From Pseudomonas helvetica (lineage in GTDB: Bacteria > Pseudomonadota > Gammaproteobacteria > Pseudomonadales > Pseudomonadaceae), in contig NZ_CP150917.1 in the NCBI RefSeq assembly GCF_039908645.1, positions 1,398,501 through 1,462,500 of the forward strand: 64,000 nt of DNA. Reading direction: 5' to 3'. The position numbers were made by a program, and so were the translations under genes. Below, one piece after another: positions 16,228 to 25,756 of the stretch. The notes beneath the pieces were generated by a model. That model was not told where the DNA came from. It searched no databases and saw only the letters and a program-made list of their open reading frames with translations. Position 1 is the stretch's first letter. Each line of letters opens with the position of its first letter.

Positions 16228-18113
16228 TGGCAGAGACAGAAAAGATTGAGAAAAAAGCGGTCTTGCTGACAGGCATCGATGAACTGTCACCCAAGCTCGC
16301 GGCCCTTCGGGCGAAAGTCGATGGCTTCAAAAACAACCTTGAGCAGGCCGGCCTGGGCAAGCTGGATATCAGCGGGTTGTTCAAGGGCGGTAGCGTGGTC
16401 ACGCCCTTCGTCGAAGGTATCAAGTCGGCGGCAGCGTTCCAGGGCAAATTGGCTGAGGTCGGTGAGACGGCAAAAAACGTCGATGTACCGAGCGTGCCCA
16501 AAAGCGCTGCGCAAAACCTGAACGTTTTCAGCGCTTCGATGGACAAGGTCTCGGTCGCGGTTGACGCCGCATTGCTGCCGGCAGTCAGCGCGGTGGTGGT
16601 CGGTCTCGAGCCGTTGCTCAATGGCGTCGGAACGTTGCTCAACGAAAACCCGGAACTGGTCCAGGGCATTGCCGCGGGCGCTATCGCGTTCTCGGCCATT
16701 CAATCGGCGGTTACGGGTGCTTCACAAGCGCTTGATCTGATGAGCACGGTGCTCAAGACCAGTCCGCTGATGCTGATAGCCATGGGCATTGCGTTGGTGG
16801 CTGGGGTAATCGTTGCAAACTGGAAGCCGATCTCGGCGTTTTTCGCCGGGCTCTGGCAAGAGATTGCACCGGTTGTCATGCCGATGGTCGAGTTCTTCAA
16901 GACGATGTTCGCCTTCACGCCGCTGGGGCTGATCATCAATAACTGGGGGCCGATCAGTCAGGTGTTCGCCGCGCTCTGGGACGTTATCAAAGCGGCGGCT
17001 TCGCTGCTGTTCGACGCGTTCAAGGTGATCTTCAGCTGGACACCATTAGGGATGATCATCGCCAACTGGCGTCCGGTCAGCAGCTTCTTCAGTTCGCTTT
17101 GGCAAGGGATCAAAGCCGTTGCTGTGCCGGTCATCGACTTCTTCAAGACACTGTTTTCCTGGACTCCGTTGGGGATGATCGTTAGCAACTGGCAACCGCT
17201 GGTTGGATTGTTTTCAGCGATCTGGGATTTGCTTCGGGCTTTGGCTGTGCCAGTGATGAGCTTTTTCAAGAAGCTCTTCGACTGGTCGCCGCTGGGCATG
17301 GTGCTCAACAACTGGAAGCCACTGGTTGGTTTTTTCTCGGCGACCTGGGATGTGTTGCGTGCACTGGCGGCGCCAGTAGTCGACTTCTTCAAAGGTCTGT
17401 TCGACTGGTCGCCGATGGCGCTGGTCAGCGCAGCCTGGGACCCGCTGAGCAACTACTTCTCGGGGTTGTGGCAAACCCTGGAGGTGATGGCTCAACCGGT
17501 GGTGGACTTCTTCAAAGGTCTGTTCGACTGGTCGCCGATGGTGCAGGTCAGTGCGGCGTGGGAGCCACTGAGTGAATTCTTCTCGGGCTTGTGGGACTCG
17601 CTGAGCAGTGTCACGGCCCCGGTCGGGGAACTGTTCAAAACGCTGTTCGACTGGTCACCGATGCAGATGATTACCGAACACTGGACGCCGATCATCGCGT
17701 GGTTCAGTGGGCTGTGGGAAAAGCTCAAGGCGATTATCGAGCCGATCAAGGACCTGTTCGGCGGCAGTGTCAGTGGCTTCATCGCGAAGATCACCGGCAA
17801 GGTCGAAGGCTTGACCGAGGCGCAACAGAAAACCAACGCCGAAGGCAAAGGTGAACTGGCGCCAGCGTTTTTCGGTGCCAGTAACGATCAAGCGTCGCTG
17901 TCGAGTGATTTGCCGAAAGGCTCCAACGCCCTGGTGCAACAAAGCGCCGCCAACAACCGTGCGCAACTGGAAGGCGGCCTGACGGTGCGCTTTGAAAATG
18001 CACCGGCCGGCATGCGTACCGATCAACCACAGACCAACCAGCCTGGCCTGGCCGTGACGTCGCAGATTGGCTATCGCTCACTGTCTCTAGGAGGTTCCAA
18101 TGAGTTGGCGTGA
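16227..18113 (+). CDS. Tail tape measure protein with 41-residue repeats, particle 2
   Basis: A 628-residue tape measure. The N-terminal third resembles Mu gp42-type TMPs, with a hydrophobic segment (LMLIAMGIALVAGVIVANW, near residue 180). The middle consists of about seven tandem 41-residue units of the pattern F-x-W-(S/T)-P-(L/M)-x(4-6)-W-x-P-(L/I)-x(3)-F-x(3)-W, ending in FFK. The ATG at 16227 overlaps the stop of the frameshifted chaperone. The count of repeats is expected to influence tail length. The stop overlaps the next gene. Confidence 0.92.
   Translation: MAETEKIEKKAVLLTGIDELSPKLAALRAKVDGFKNNLEQAGLGKLDISGLFKGGSVVTPFVEGIKSAAAFQGKLAEVGETAKNVDVPSVPKSAAQNLNVFSASMDKVSVAVDAALLPAVSAVVVGLEPLLNGVGTLLNENPELVQGIAAGAIAFSAIQSAVTGASQALDLMSTVLKTSPLMLIAMGIALVAGVIVANWKPISAFFAGLWQEIAPVVMPMVEFFKTMFAFTPLGLIINNWGPISQVFAALWDVIKAAASLLFDAFKVIFSWTPLGMIIANWRPVSSFFSSLWQGIKAVAVPVIDFFKTLFSWTPLGMIVSNWQPLVGLFSAIWDLLRALAVPVMSFFKKLFDWSPLGMVLNNWKPLVGFFSATWDVLRALAAPVVDFFKGLFDWSPMALVSAAWDPLSNYFSGLWQTLEVMAQPVVDFFKGLFDWSPMVQVSAAWEPLSEFFSGLWDSLSSVTAPVGELFKTLFDWSPMQMITEHWTPIIAWFSGLWEKLKAIIEPIKDLFGGSVSGFIAKITGKVEGLTEAQQKTNAEGKGELAPAFFGASNDQASLSSDLPKGSNALVQQSAANNRAQLEGGLTVRFENAPAGMRTDQPQTNQPGLAVTSQIGYRSLSLGGSNELA
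16908..17768 (+). repeat. Seven tandem 123-bp coding repeats in the tape measure
   Basis: Units begin at 16908, 17031, 17154, 17277, 17400, 17523 and 17646, exactly 123 bp apart, each encoding a 41-residue W-rich unit. Units starting at 17277, 17400 and 17523 are the most alike in DNA (all carry TTCGACTGGTCGCCG). The regular period shows growth by unit duplication. Confidence 0.95.
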
Positions 18114-19338
18114 TCGTTTGTTGCCGGCGTCGTTTCGCGGCGTCGGATTCTGGGTCGATCAGGCGAAAACCCCGGTCGGCCAGAAAGGTCAGTTGCATGA
18201 GTATCCCCAGCGTGACCAGCCGTTCTTCGAGGGCCTTGGCCAACAGGCGAAGATCCACGACCTGACGGCGTTTATCGTTGGGCCCGATTGCCTGGAGCAG
18301 CGTGACAAACTGCTCAAGGCGCTGGAGGAGGGCGCGGGTGAGTTGGTTCATCCGTGGCTGGGGCGGATGCAGGTCAAGGTCGGCGAATGCGAAATGACCC
18401 AGACCCGTCAGGACGGCGGGCTGGTGACGTTCGCCCTGAAGTTCTACCCCGACCAGCCGCTGCAGTTCCCCACCGCCCAGGTCAACACTCGCGAGCAATT
18501 GCTGGTGTCGGCCGACAGCTTGTTGGGGTCGATGGTAGGTCGCTTCGAAGATGCCATGAGCCTCATCAAGGCGGCACGGATCGGCATCAAGGAACTGCGC
18601 GACAGCCTCAAAGACGTCTACGAGGTCATCGAGCATGAGTTCAAGGAGGTTATCGAGACCTACAAGGAACTCAGTTTGCTGGTCAAGGCGATCAAGGAAC
18701 TGCCCCGTGAAGTGAGCGCGGAGTTCAAGGGTTTGCTGGGTGACATCAAGGAACTCGGGGACTTCGCTCGTGAGGGTTACCGTGGCGTGCTCGCCAGCGC
18801 TTCGCAGCAGGTTGAAGCGGTGAAAAAGATCGACGCTCCCAAGCTCACCACTGGCAAGGACACGGTGGCGGCGGCTCAGGCCATGGCCAATCTGGTGCAG
18901 GACGCGTTGTTGGTGAAGCTCGGCTATCAGGTGGCGCGGATGCCGGTGGCGACTCCGGTGGTCAAATTGAACTCCACGCCGTCCCTCGCGCAGCAAGCCG
19001 TGCAACCGGTGCTGCGGGTGGACGTGCCGGTGGCCGACGATGTGCTGACCTTGCGCGATGCGCTCAATGAAGCGATCTGGCAAGCCGCGCTCAAGGCGGA
19101 CGCTGTGCATTATCAAGCGCTCAACGCCATGCGCCAGCAACTGTTCGGGCATCTGACGGCGGTGGCATCTTCCGGTGTGCGGCTGATCACGTTGTCTCCC
19201 AATCAGAGCATGCCGGCACTGGTGCTCACCTACAAATACCTGGGGGATGCCACTCGGGTGAGTGAAGTGACGCAACGCAACGGGGTGATCCACTTTGGAT
19301 TCCTGCCCCCGGGCGGCCTGCAAATCGCCCGGGAGTAG
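18100..19338 (+). CDS. Mu gp43 (N)-like tail/DNA circularisation protein, particle 2
   Basis: A 412-residue protein with the N-terminal family signature (WRDRLLPASFRGVGFWVDQA, then LHEYPQRDQPFFEGLGQQAK). Named for a DNA circularisation role in Mu, in tails it is a structural hub/baseplate component. It overlaps the tape measure gene by 14 bases and is followed 3 bases later by gp44. Confidence 0.9.
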   Translation: MSWRDRLLPASFRGVGFWVDQAKTPVGQKGQLHEYPQRDQPFFEGLGQQAKIHDLTAFIVGPDCLEQRDKLLKALEEGAGELVHPWLGRMQVKVGECEMTQTRQDGGLVTFALKFYPDQPLQFPTAQVNTREQLLVSADSLLGSMVGRFEDAMSLIKAARIGIKELRDSLKDVYEVIEHEFKEVIETYKELSLLVKAIKELPREVSAEFKGLLGDIKELGDFAREGYRGVLASASQQVEAVKKIDAPKLTTGKDTVAAAQAMANLVQDALLVKLGYQVARMPVATPVVKLNSTPSLAQQAVQPVLRVDVPVADDVLTLRDALNEAIWQAALKADAVHYQALNAMRQQLFGHLTAVASSGVRLITLSPNQSMPALVLTYKYLGDATRVSEVTQRNGVIHFGFLPPGGLQIARE

Positions 19339-19341
19339 ACC

Positions 19342-20385
19342 ATGACCGACCTTGCAAACGCCGTCAGCCTGACCGTTAACGGTCTGGATTATGGCGGCTG
19401 GAAAAGTGTGGAAATCAGTGCGGACCTGGAGCGTCAGTTCCGCACCTTCACACTCAACATCACCTGGCAATGGCCGGGGCAAACCCTGGCGGTGCCGATC
19501 AAACCCGGCTCACGTTGCCAAGTGCGGATCGGTTGCGACCTGGTGCTCACGGGACACGTCTACAAGGCACCGGTCAGTTACGACGGCAAGCAGATCAGTC
19601 TGAGTATCGAGGGCAGTTCGCTGACCCGGGACCTGGTGGATTGCGCGGCGATCAACCGTCCGAGCCAATGGCAGGAACAAAGCGTGCTGAGCATCGTCCA
19701 GGCTCTGGCATCGCCTTATGGCGTGAGCGTGGTCAGCGAGATCGCACAAACCGCCAAGTTGAATAAACACAGCATCGTCCCGGGAGAAACGGTGTTTCAG
19801 TCCATCGACCGCTTGCTGACCCTGTACCGGGTGTTCTCCACCGACGATGCCGAAGGCCGCGTGCTGTTGGCGAAACCCGGCAGCGGCGGGCGGGCCAGTG
19901 ATGTGCTGGAACTGGGCAAGAACATTCTCTCGGCCAACGCGCCGATGGATTTCAGCCAGGTCTTCTCTGAATACCGGGTCATTGGCCAGCACAAGGGCAG
20001 CGACAGCAAAAGCGGCAGTGCGGTGAGCGAGGTGTCGGGTGTGGCGACCGATGCTACGGCCCAACGCAAACGGGTCACGGTGATCAGCGAAAGTGCGCAA
20101 CTGACGCCAGAACTGGCGCAACAACGTGCCGACTGGGAAAGCGCCACCCGCACTGGCAAGGCCCTGACGACGACCTATCGCGTGCAAGGCTGGCGGCAAT
20201 CCAACGGCGATTTGTGGCGGCACAACACGCAGGTCAGGGTGATCGACAAGGTGCTGGGTTTTGATCAGGACATGCTGATCTCGAAGGTCACTTACTCGCT
20301 CTCTGAGCAGGGCTCCATCACCACCCTGCAAGTGGCGCCGCCGCATACCTTCGACGCCAACCCGGTGCCCCCCAAGAAGTCTTGA
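19342..20385 (+). CDS. Mu gp44 (P)-like baseplate hub protein, particle 2
   Basis: A 347-residue hub protein of the Mu gpP family, structurally the counterpart of P2 gpD and T4 gp27. The N-terminal NAVSLTVNGLDYGGWKSVEI and the C-terminal QDMLISKVTYSLSEQGS segment are typical. It carries the spike encoded by the next gene, from which it is separated by a REP-bearing gap. Confidence 0.9.
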   Translation: MTDLANAVSLTVNGLDYGGWKSVEISADLERQFRTFTLNITWQWPGQTLAVPIKPGSRCQVRIGCDLVLTGHVYKAPVSYDGKQISLSIEGSSLTRDLVDCAAINRPSQWQEQSVLSIVQALASPYGVSVVSEIAQTAKLNKHSIVPGETVFQSIDRLLTLYRVFSTDDAEGRVLLAKPGSGGRASDVLELGKNILSANAPMDFSQVFSEYRVIGQHKGSDSKSGSAVSEVSGVATDATAQRKRVTVISESAQLTPELAQQRADWESATRTGKALTTTYRVQGWRQSNGDLWRHNTQVRVIDKVLGFDQDMLISKVTYSLSEQGSITTLQVAPPHTFDANPVPPKKS

Positions 20386-20393
20386 TGCTGAAC

Positions 20394-20492
20394 CTGTGGG
20401 AGCGGGCCGGGCGGCGTTCCGATGCTCGCGAAAGCGTCTTGTCTGACACACCGCGTCGTCCCATTCGCAGGCAAGCCAGCTCCCACAAAAAA
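20394..20492. repeat. Paired REP-type repeat inside the tail operon
   Basis: TGTGGGAGCGGGC at the left and GCAAGCCAGCTCCCACA at the right are complementary and enclose about 65 bases, the paired REP arrangement of fluorescent pseudomonads. It fills the 134-base gap between gp44 and gp45 genes; similar repeats recur elsewhere in the window. Confidence 0.75.
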
Positions 20493-20519
20493 GCGCGCTC
20501 GCCATTCAAGGAAAACCCA

Positions 20520-21029
20520 ATGAGCCTACTGACACGCCTCTTGGCGCGCGGCACCGTCGTACTCGCCAATTCGGCGACCAAGCTGCAATCGCTGCAAATG
20601 CGCCTGACTGCCGGCGAAGTGAACGACGACATGGAGCACTTCGAACCCTACGGTTTCACCAGCAACCCGCTGGCCGGTGCCGAAGGTATCGCGACCTTTC
20701 TCGGCGGCGATCGCTCCCACGCCGTGGTACTGGTGGTCGCCGATCGCCGCTATCGCCTCAAGGCGCTGGCGCCCGGTGAAGTGGCGATCTACACCGACGA
20801 AGGGGACAAGGTCCACTTCAAGCGCGGCCGGATCATCGACATCGAAACCAGCACGCTGAACATCCGCGCCAGCAGCGCTGTGAACATCGATACGCCGACC
20901 CTGACCCAGACCGGCAAGATCGTCTCCCAGGGTGACCAGGTCGCTGGCGGTATCAGCCAGATCAAACACGTGCATCCGGGCGTCCAGCCGGGCAACGGCC
21001 AGACCGCTGCCCCCGCAGGAGGTCAGTGA
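20520..21029 (+). CDS. Mu gp45-like baseplate spike protein, particle 2
   Basis: A 169-residue spike of the Mu gp45 family, counterpart of particle 1 V. The ATG at 20520 is used because the upstream in-frame extension is REP sequence. GTVVLANSATKLQSLQMRLT near the start and the C-terminal HVHPGVQPGNGQT are recognisable; the latter resembles the metal-binding tip region (HxH) of such spikes. It overlaps gp46 by 4 bases. Confidence 0.9.
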   Translation: MSLLTRLLARGTVVLANSATKLQSLQMRLTAGEVNDDMEHFEPYGFTSNPLAGAEGIATFLGGDRSHAVVLVVADRRYRLKALAPGEVAIYTDEGDKVHFKRGRIIDIETSTLNIRASSAVNIDTPTLTQTGKIVSQGDQVAGGISQIKHVHPGVQPGNGQTAAPAGGQ

Positions 21030-21427
21030 TGTTTATCAGTCATGACCTCAAGACCGCATTGACCCGTTCGGTGCTGATCAGCCTCTTCACCTGGCGCCGC
21101 GCCGCCGACGATGACTTCCTCGATGACGACGAACGCTTCGGCTGGTGGGGCGACAGTTTTCCCACGGTGGCCGATGACCGAATCGGCTCGCGCCTGTGGT
21201 TGTTGCGCCGGGTCAAGCTGACCCGGCAGACCCAGCTCGACGCCGAATTTTATGCCCGCGAAGCCCTGCAATGGCTGATCGACGACGGCCATTGCAGCGC
21301 CATCGAGATCCTCAGCGAACGCCTCGACGACCAGCGCTTGAACCTGCGCACGGTCCTGACCCTGGCCGACGGTGAGCGTCTGGACATCAACCCTGAACAC
21401 AGTTGGCAGGTGACCTATGCCGTTTGA
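21026..21427 (+). CDS. Mu gp46 (W)-like baseplate protein, particle 2
   Basis: A 133-residue gp46/gp25-like wedge protein (ALTRSVLISLFTWRRAADDD, then ERFGWWGDSFP). The family initiates sheath assembly, matching W of particle 1. It overlaps both neighbours. Confidence 0.92.
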   Translation: MMFISHDLKTALTRSVLISLFTWRRAADDDFLDDDERFGWWGDSFPTVADDRIGSRLWLLRRVKLTRQTQLDAEFYAREALQWLIDDGHCSAIEILSERLDDQRLNLRTVLTLADGERLDINPEHSWQVTYAV

Positions 21428-22457
21428 AACGCCTTCGCTGCCGGTGCTGATCAAGCGCACCCAAAGCGACCTGGCCAGCGATTCGCTGCGCCAGTCCGAT
21501 GCGCAAGTTCTGGCCCGAACCCTCGGCGGTGCAGCCTTTGGCCTGTATGGCTATCTGGACTGGATCGCCGAGCAGATTCTGCCGGACAAGGCCGATGAAC
21601 CGACCCTGGAACGCATCGCCGCGCTACGCCTCAACCAGCCGCGTAAAGCGGCGCAATCCGCCCGCGGCAGCGTCAGCTTCAGCGCCACGGCGGGCGCGGT
21701 GCTGGACGTCGACACCCTGCTGCAATCGAGCGACGGTCGCACCTACAAAGTGACCGCCGCGCTCACCACCAGCAATGGCCTCAACAGCACCACCATCGCC
21801 GCGCTGGACGCCGGATCGCTCGGCAATGCGGATGCAGGCATGACGCTGATCCCGGTGCAACCGATCCAGGGCATCGGCGGAGTCTTCACCGTGCTGGCGC
21901 CGGGCCTGACTGGCGGCATTGCCCGCGAAAGCCTCGAATCGCTGCGCTCGCGGGTGATTCGCTCGTACCGCATCATTCCTCACGGCGGCTCGGCGCAAGA
22001 CTATGAAACCTGGGCGCTGGAGTGCCCCGGAATCACCCGCGCCTGGTGTCGTGGCAGCTATCTGGGGCCAGGCACTGTCGGTTTGTTCGTCATGCGTGAC
22101 GATGACCCGCAGCCGGTTCCGGACGCGACGCAACTGGCGTTGGTTCAGGCGCACATCGAGCCTTTGCGCCCGGTCACCGCCGAGTTGCATGTGCTGGCGC
22201 CGGTGCAGATGCCGGTGACCTACCGTCTGCGCCTGACCCCTGACACCAGCGCTGTACGCGCTGCCGTCGAAGCGCAGTTGCGCGACTTGCACAACCGCGA
22301 GGCCGGTCTCGGGGAAACCTTGCTGTTGACTCACATTGCCGAAGCCATCAGCAGCGCCACCGGCGAGAGCGATCACAAACTGGTCGCGCCAGCCGCCGAC
22401 GTTACGGCCGCGAGCAATCAGCTGCTGACGTTCGGAGGTTGCGTATGGCTGCAATAA
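21417..22457 (+). CDS. Mu gp47-like baseplate protein J, particle 2
   Basis: A 346-residue baseplate J family protein. Seen are the N-terminal PFETPSLPVLIKRTQSDLA, the central GTVGNADAG-like turn (SLGNADAGMTLIPVQPIQGI) and the conserved RSYRIIPHGGSAQDYETWAL. It forms the wedge ring. Overlaps by 11 bases with gp46 and by 13 with gp48. Confidence 0.94.
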   Translation: MPFETPSLPVLIKRTQSDLASDSLRQSDAQVLARTLGGAAFGLYGYLDWIAEQILPDKADEPTLERIAALRLNQPRKAAQSARGSVSFSATAGAVLDVDTLLQSSDGRTYKVTAALTTSNGLNSTTIAALDAGSLGNADAGMTLIPVQPIQGIGGVFTVLAPGLTGGIARESLESLRSRVIRSYRIIPHGGSAQDYETWALECPGITRAWCRGSYLGPGTVGLFVMRDDDPQPVPDATQLALVQAHIEPLRPVTAELHVLAPVQMPVTYRLRLTPDTSAVRAAVEAQLRDLHNREAGLGETLLLTHIAEAISSATGESDHKLVAPAADVTAASNQLLTFGGCVWLQ

Positions 22458-23044
22458 GAACCGCCGAACAATACCAGGCCCAATTGCGCAGCCTGCTGCC
22501 CAGCGGCCCGGCCTGGGATCCGGAGCGAGTGCCGGAACTGGAGCAAGTCCTGGAAGGCGTCTCCCAGGAACTGGCACGTCTCGACGCCCGCGCCGCCGAC
22601 CTGCTCAACGAAATGGACCCGGCCGGCGTCAGCGAACTGGTGCCGGACTGGGAACGGGTGATGAACCTGCCCGACCCATGCCTGGGCCTGACCCCGCTGT
22701 TCGACGACCGCCGCCTCGCGGTACGCCGGCGGCTGCTCGCGGTCGGCAGCCAGGCAATCAGCTACTTCGTCGAAATCGCCCGCACCCAGGGCTACCCGAA
22801 CGCCACCATCACCGAACTCGAAGCCCCGCGCATGGGCCGCTCGCGTTTCGGTGCGGCGCACTTCGGTACCTGGCAGGCGCAGTTCATGTGGACACTGAAT
22901 ACCGGTGGACGATTGTTGCTGGGCCGGCGTTTTGGGGCGAGTTATTGGGGCGAGCGCTTTGGCATGAACCCGGGCTCGGCGCTGGAGTGTTTGATCCACC
23001 GCAGTGCGCCGGCTCATACATTGGTGCACATCAATTATGACTAG
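22445..23044 (+). CDS. Mu gp48-like (YmfQ family) tail protein, particle 2
   Basis: A 199-residue YmfQ/DUF2313 protein (RTAEQYQAQLRSLLPSGPAW at the start). It joins the baseplate to fibres in Mu-like tails. The ATG at 22445 has a GGAGG site 9 bases upstream. The three fibre genes follow immediately. Confidence 0.92.
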   Translation: MAAIRTAEQYQAQLRSLLPSGPAWDPERVPELEQVLEGVSQELARLDARAADLLNEMDPAGVSELVPDWERVMNLPDPCLGLTPLFDDRRLAVRRRLLAVGSQAISYFVEIARTQGYPNATITELEAPRMGRSRFGAAHFGTWQAQFMWTLNTGGRLLLGRRFGASYWGERFGMNPGSALECLIHRSAPAHTLVHINYD

Positions 23045-23054
23045 GGGATAGGAA

Positions 23055-24218
23055 ATGGATTATCCGAAGAGTGTGCCCAGCGCCGGGTTGATCAGCGGCA
23101 AGTTTGTCGATGAAAACCCGCTGACCGGAACGCCGGGGTCACTGATTCCGGCGGCGTGGGGTAATGGAGTCACCCAGGAGATTGTGAACGTCATCAAGGC
23201 GGGCGAGTTGACCCCGGATGAGACGAAAAACGATCAGTTGTTGCAAGCGATTCAGAGCGTTACGGCCAAGGGCTGGAATCAGGATCTGGCATTGCCCATT
23301 GCGGCGTTACCTTTGCCGACGGTGGCGACAGCTGATGCGCGTCTGCCGGTGACACCGACAGCTATTTCGACCAGTGGCGGGAAGGTGTCGATTCCGGCGG
23401 GTGTGTACATCAGCATTGGTCAGGAGGTGCTGGCTGGGCAACTCGGCCGGTCTCGAACCTTCATGACAACGGCATGGAGCAGTGCGGACTTGCTGCCGAA
23501 CTCGGGGTACTTCCTCAGGGCTCAGGTGGTGGGTGGTGCGCTGACTTTTTACATGCAGCGTGGAACCCTTTTTGACGTTGCGCCGGATTCTCAGAAAGGG
23601 ACGATCAACGGCGCTGCCGGGGGTGGTTTTGCCTCAACCACATTGGATATATGCCTTGCCTGGGTGGTGACTGCCGCACCTGGCACCGTACCAGTCGTGC
23701 GCCAGATCTATAACCGTGCCCGACTTTCCTGGACTCAGACGGTGAATGGTACGGGAGTGATTTACCTGCCGCTTGACCCGCATGCTCGTGCGGCGCGTCT
23801 TGTCGCCGGTAATCCTACGCCTTCTGCTACTGCGGTGACCTCACTGGCCTTTGCGACAGCCGGGTGGTTGGGAGGCAATTATTGCTTCTTGTCCCCGGTA
23901 CTGACGACGAGTTCAAACTTTTCTACAGGGTGGGCCAACCCGGCCAACCCGGTACCTTGCATGCTGTTTACCAATAACGTTTTGAGCGACGTAACGGTAT
24001 CGACGCTGACGGCCAGTTTTGATCACTCTCAACTGCGCTCGCTCTGGCAGGTTTACCAGGCAGAGCACACGTACGGCTCTGCCAGTGCCGACAGTGATGA
24101 ATTGCTGTTGAGCATGGGCATGAAGAGTCACCAGGCCTTGGCTGACTACAGCTCTGGTATCGCTGTCAATTTCGCTGACGCTGTAAATGTCCATCTTTCC
24201 TGGGAGTTGATCCGATGA
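23055..24218 (+). CDS. Tail fibre 1, particle 2
   Basis: A 387-residue fibre. Residues 1 to about 70 (MDYPKSVPSAGLISGKFVDE onward, with the GSLIPAAWGN and QEI motifs) form an attachment domain shared with the two further fibres at 24862 and 26285. The rest (LPVTPTAISTSGGKVSIPAG, YIS..., and a distal beta-rich region) is unique and presumably binds the receptor. A dedicated chaperone gene overlaps its stop by 4 bases. Receptor unknown. Confidence 0.85.
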   Translation: MDYPKSVPSAGLISGKFVDENPLTGTPGSLIPAAWGNGVTQEIVNVIKAGELTPDETKNDQLLQAIQSVTAKGWNQDLALPIAALPLPTVATADARLPVTPTAISTSGGKVSIPAGVYISIGQEVLAGQLGRSRTFMTTAWSSADLLPNSGYFLRAQVVGGALTFYMQRGTLFDVAPDSQKGTINGAAGGGFASTTLDICLAWVVTAAPGTVPVVRQIYNRARLSWTQTVNGTGVIYLPLDPHARAARLVAGNPTPSATAVTSLAFATAGWLGGNYCFLSPVLTTSSNFSTGWANPANPVPCMLFTNNVLSDVTVSTLTASFDHSQLRSLWQVYQAEHTYGSASADSDELLLSMGMKSHQALADYSSGIAVNFADAVNVHLSWELIR

Positions 24219-24730
24219 AAATCATTCAGGAACTTCATGATCATGACGGTGAACTTCGTCCTGCTCAGCCTTCACCAGCCCATGACTGGGATGGCGCCGA
24301 ATGGGTGCTGAATCCCGCCAAAGTGGCAGAGGTAGAGCGTGACCATGCAGAGCGTCTTTGCTCCCAAGTGGACGCGGCGGCCGACAGCGCCCGCAAGGCT
24401 CTGACCGGGGATCCGCTGCGCGCGATGGAATATGCGAGCGCTGCCGCCGATGCACGGGCCTTCAAGGACGCGGGTTACCCCAAAAAAGCCGTCCCACTGT
24501 CCGTGAGCGCATGGGCCGTCAAAGGTCGAACAGCCCAAGAGGCTGCTGACGACATTCTTGGCAAATCGGCCGAATTCAATAACAGCTTGTTGACCCTGCG
24601 CACCCTGCGCTTGAAAGCCAAGGAGCAGATCAGGGCTCAAGTCGCCAAGGGCAAGACTGAACGGGCGAAAGAAGTGTGCGATGCAGCCATTCTGGCCCTG
24701 CATAACGTCGTGAGCGAACTGTCGCAGTAG
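24215..24730 (+). CDS. Tail fibre 1 chaperone-like protein
   Basis: A 171-residue protein beginning MKIIQELHDHDGELRPAQPS, then a long helical, charged region. It resembles the fibre-assembly proteins found after tail fibre genes of Pseudomonas prophages but lacks the classical lambda Tfa C-terminal motif seen in the third chaperone (27372-27980). It overlaps the fibre stop by 4 bases, and a terminator follows it. Confidence 0.6.
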   Translation: MKIIQELHDHDGELRPAQPSPAHDWDGAEWVLNPAKVAEVERDHAERLCSQVDAAADSARKALTGDPLRAMEYASAAADARAFKDAGYPKKAVPLSVSAWAVKGRTAQEAADDILGKSAEFNNSLLTLRTLRLKAKEQIRAQVAKGKTERAKEVCDAAILALHNVVSELSQ

Positions 24731-24787
24731 AGCGCAGCGGGTTAGCCCCGGCCACGATGAGTATGAGTCTCTTGAGAGACATGTCTG

Positions 24788-24815
24788 ACGCCCACTAACC
24801 CAGCGGGCGTTTTTG
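24788..24815 (+). terminator. Terminator-like hairpin after the fibre 1 module
   Basis: ACGCCC (24788-24793) pairs with GGGCGT (24805-24810), followed by TTTTGTTTT. It separates fibre module 1 from module 2, so fibres 2 and 3 would be made at a lower level unless read through or separately transcribed. Confidence 0.6.
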
Positions 24816-24861
24816 TTTTCGTTCAAATATTCCGGTCAAACACGGCTGGAGGACAAACATT

Positions 24862-25755
24862 ATGGATTATCCAAAAAATACACCCGGCGTAGGGCTGGTG
24901 AATGGCAGGTTTGTCGATGAAAACCCGGTCACCGGGACACCTGGATCGTTGATTCCGGCGAGTTGGGGAAATAGCGTCACTCAGGAAATTCTGAGTGTTG
25001 TACAGGCCGCCGGTTTGACACCGGATGAAGCGTCGAACAATCAGTTGCTGGGAGCCTTGCGCAGTTCCAATCTGTTTGTTACGCCACCACAGTTTGACGC
25101 AGGAAAGTCGGTGGCGACCTCTGAATTTGTGCAGCGTGCACTCGGGAACTATGCAGGTTCACGCGGGATATCGGCATCAGAGCAACTTACCGTCGCGGAC
25201 GTTGGTCGTTCGATAGGCCTTGGCGGAATGACAAGTTATACGGTGACGTTGCCGGATGTTAATGCGGTCCCTGCTGGCGCGGTGATAAGCCTGCATTGTC
25301 GTGCCAGTTCGGTTGTTACTGTTGCCAGTAATTCAGGGGCTCAAATCACTCCGCAAGGCGCCATGCTCAATAGCATGACTATGACCGCAGGCGAGAATGC
25401 GACCTTTGTCAAAGAGTCCGGGGTCTGGACGGTTTACGGTACTGCCAGTCTGAAGTACGCCACCCTGTTCGCGGGTGTCACCGGGGCTTCTGGGTATCAG
25501 AAGTATCCGAGTGGCAACATGGATCAGTGGGGTTATGGTATGACTGATGCGAATGGAGAAATGTATGTGACTTTTCCAGTCTCTTTTCCCAATGCCTGTG
25601 TTTCGGTTGTCGCCAATCATGTCGGTGGTGACATCGCAATGGTCATTCTTATTGGCGGTACCAATACAAAACAAGGTTGCCGACTTAGAGTTCGAAGCTA
25701 TACGGGGCAGATGGCGGCTGGCTGGGCTGTTAATTACATTGCGAAGGGGTATTGA
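24862..25755 (+). CDS. Tail fibre 2 (gp53-like C-terminal domain), particle 2
   Basis: A 297-residue fibre with the same N-terminal attachment domain as fibres 1 and 3 (MDYPKNTPGVGLVNGRFVDE). The middle contains LTVADVGRSIGLGGMTSYTV, a beta-rich element, and the C-terminus (GYQKYPSGNMDQWGYGMTD, then FPNACVSVVANHVGG) is a gp53-like receptor-binding tip domain found in many phage fibres. The C-terminal DNA is relatively A+T-rich. It is followed by its own chaperone. Confidence 0.85.
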   Translation: MDYPKNTPGVGLVNGRFVDENPVTGTPGSLIPASWGNSVTQEILSVVQAAGLTPDEASNNQLLGALRSSNLFVTPPQFDAGKSVATSEFVQRALGNYAGSRGISASEQLTVADVGRSIGLGGMTSYTVTLPDVNAVPAGAVISLHCRASSVVTVASNSGAQITPQGAMLNSMTMTAGENATFVKESGVWTVYGTASLKYATLFAGVTGASGYQKYPSGNMDQWGYGMTDANGEMYVTFPVSFPNACVSVVANHVGGDIAMVILIGGTNTKQGCRLRVRSYTGQMAAGWAVNYIAKGY

Positions 25756-25756
25756 A

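Noticed and set aside
16908..17768. CRISPR-like or satellite array
   Set aside because: The 123-bp period is in frame and encodes a regular 41-residue protein repeat; there are no unique spacers.
17791..19482. 563-codon open frame on the minus strand
   Set aside because: Antisense to the tape measure end and gp43; composition (H, Q, R-rich) is typical of shadow frames.
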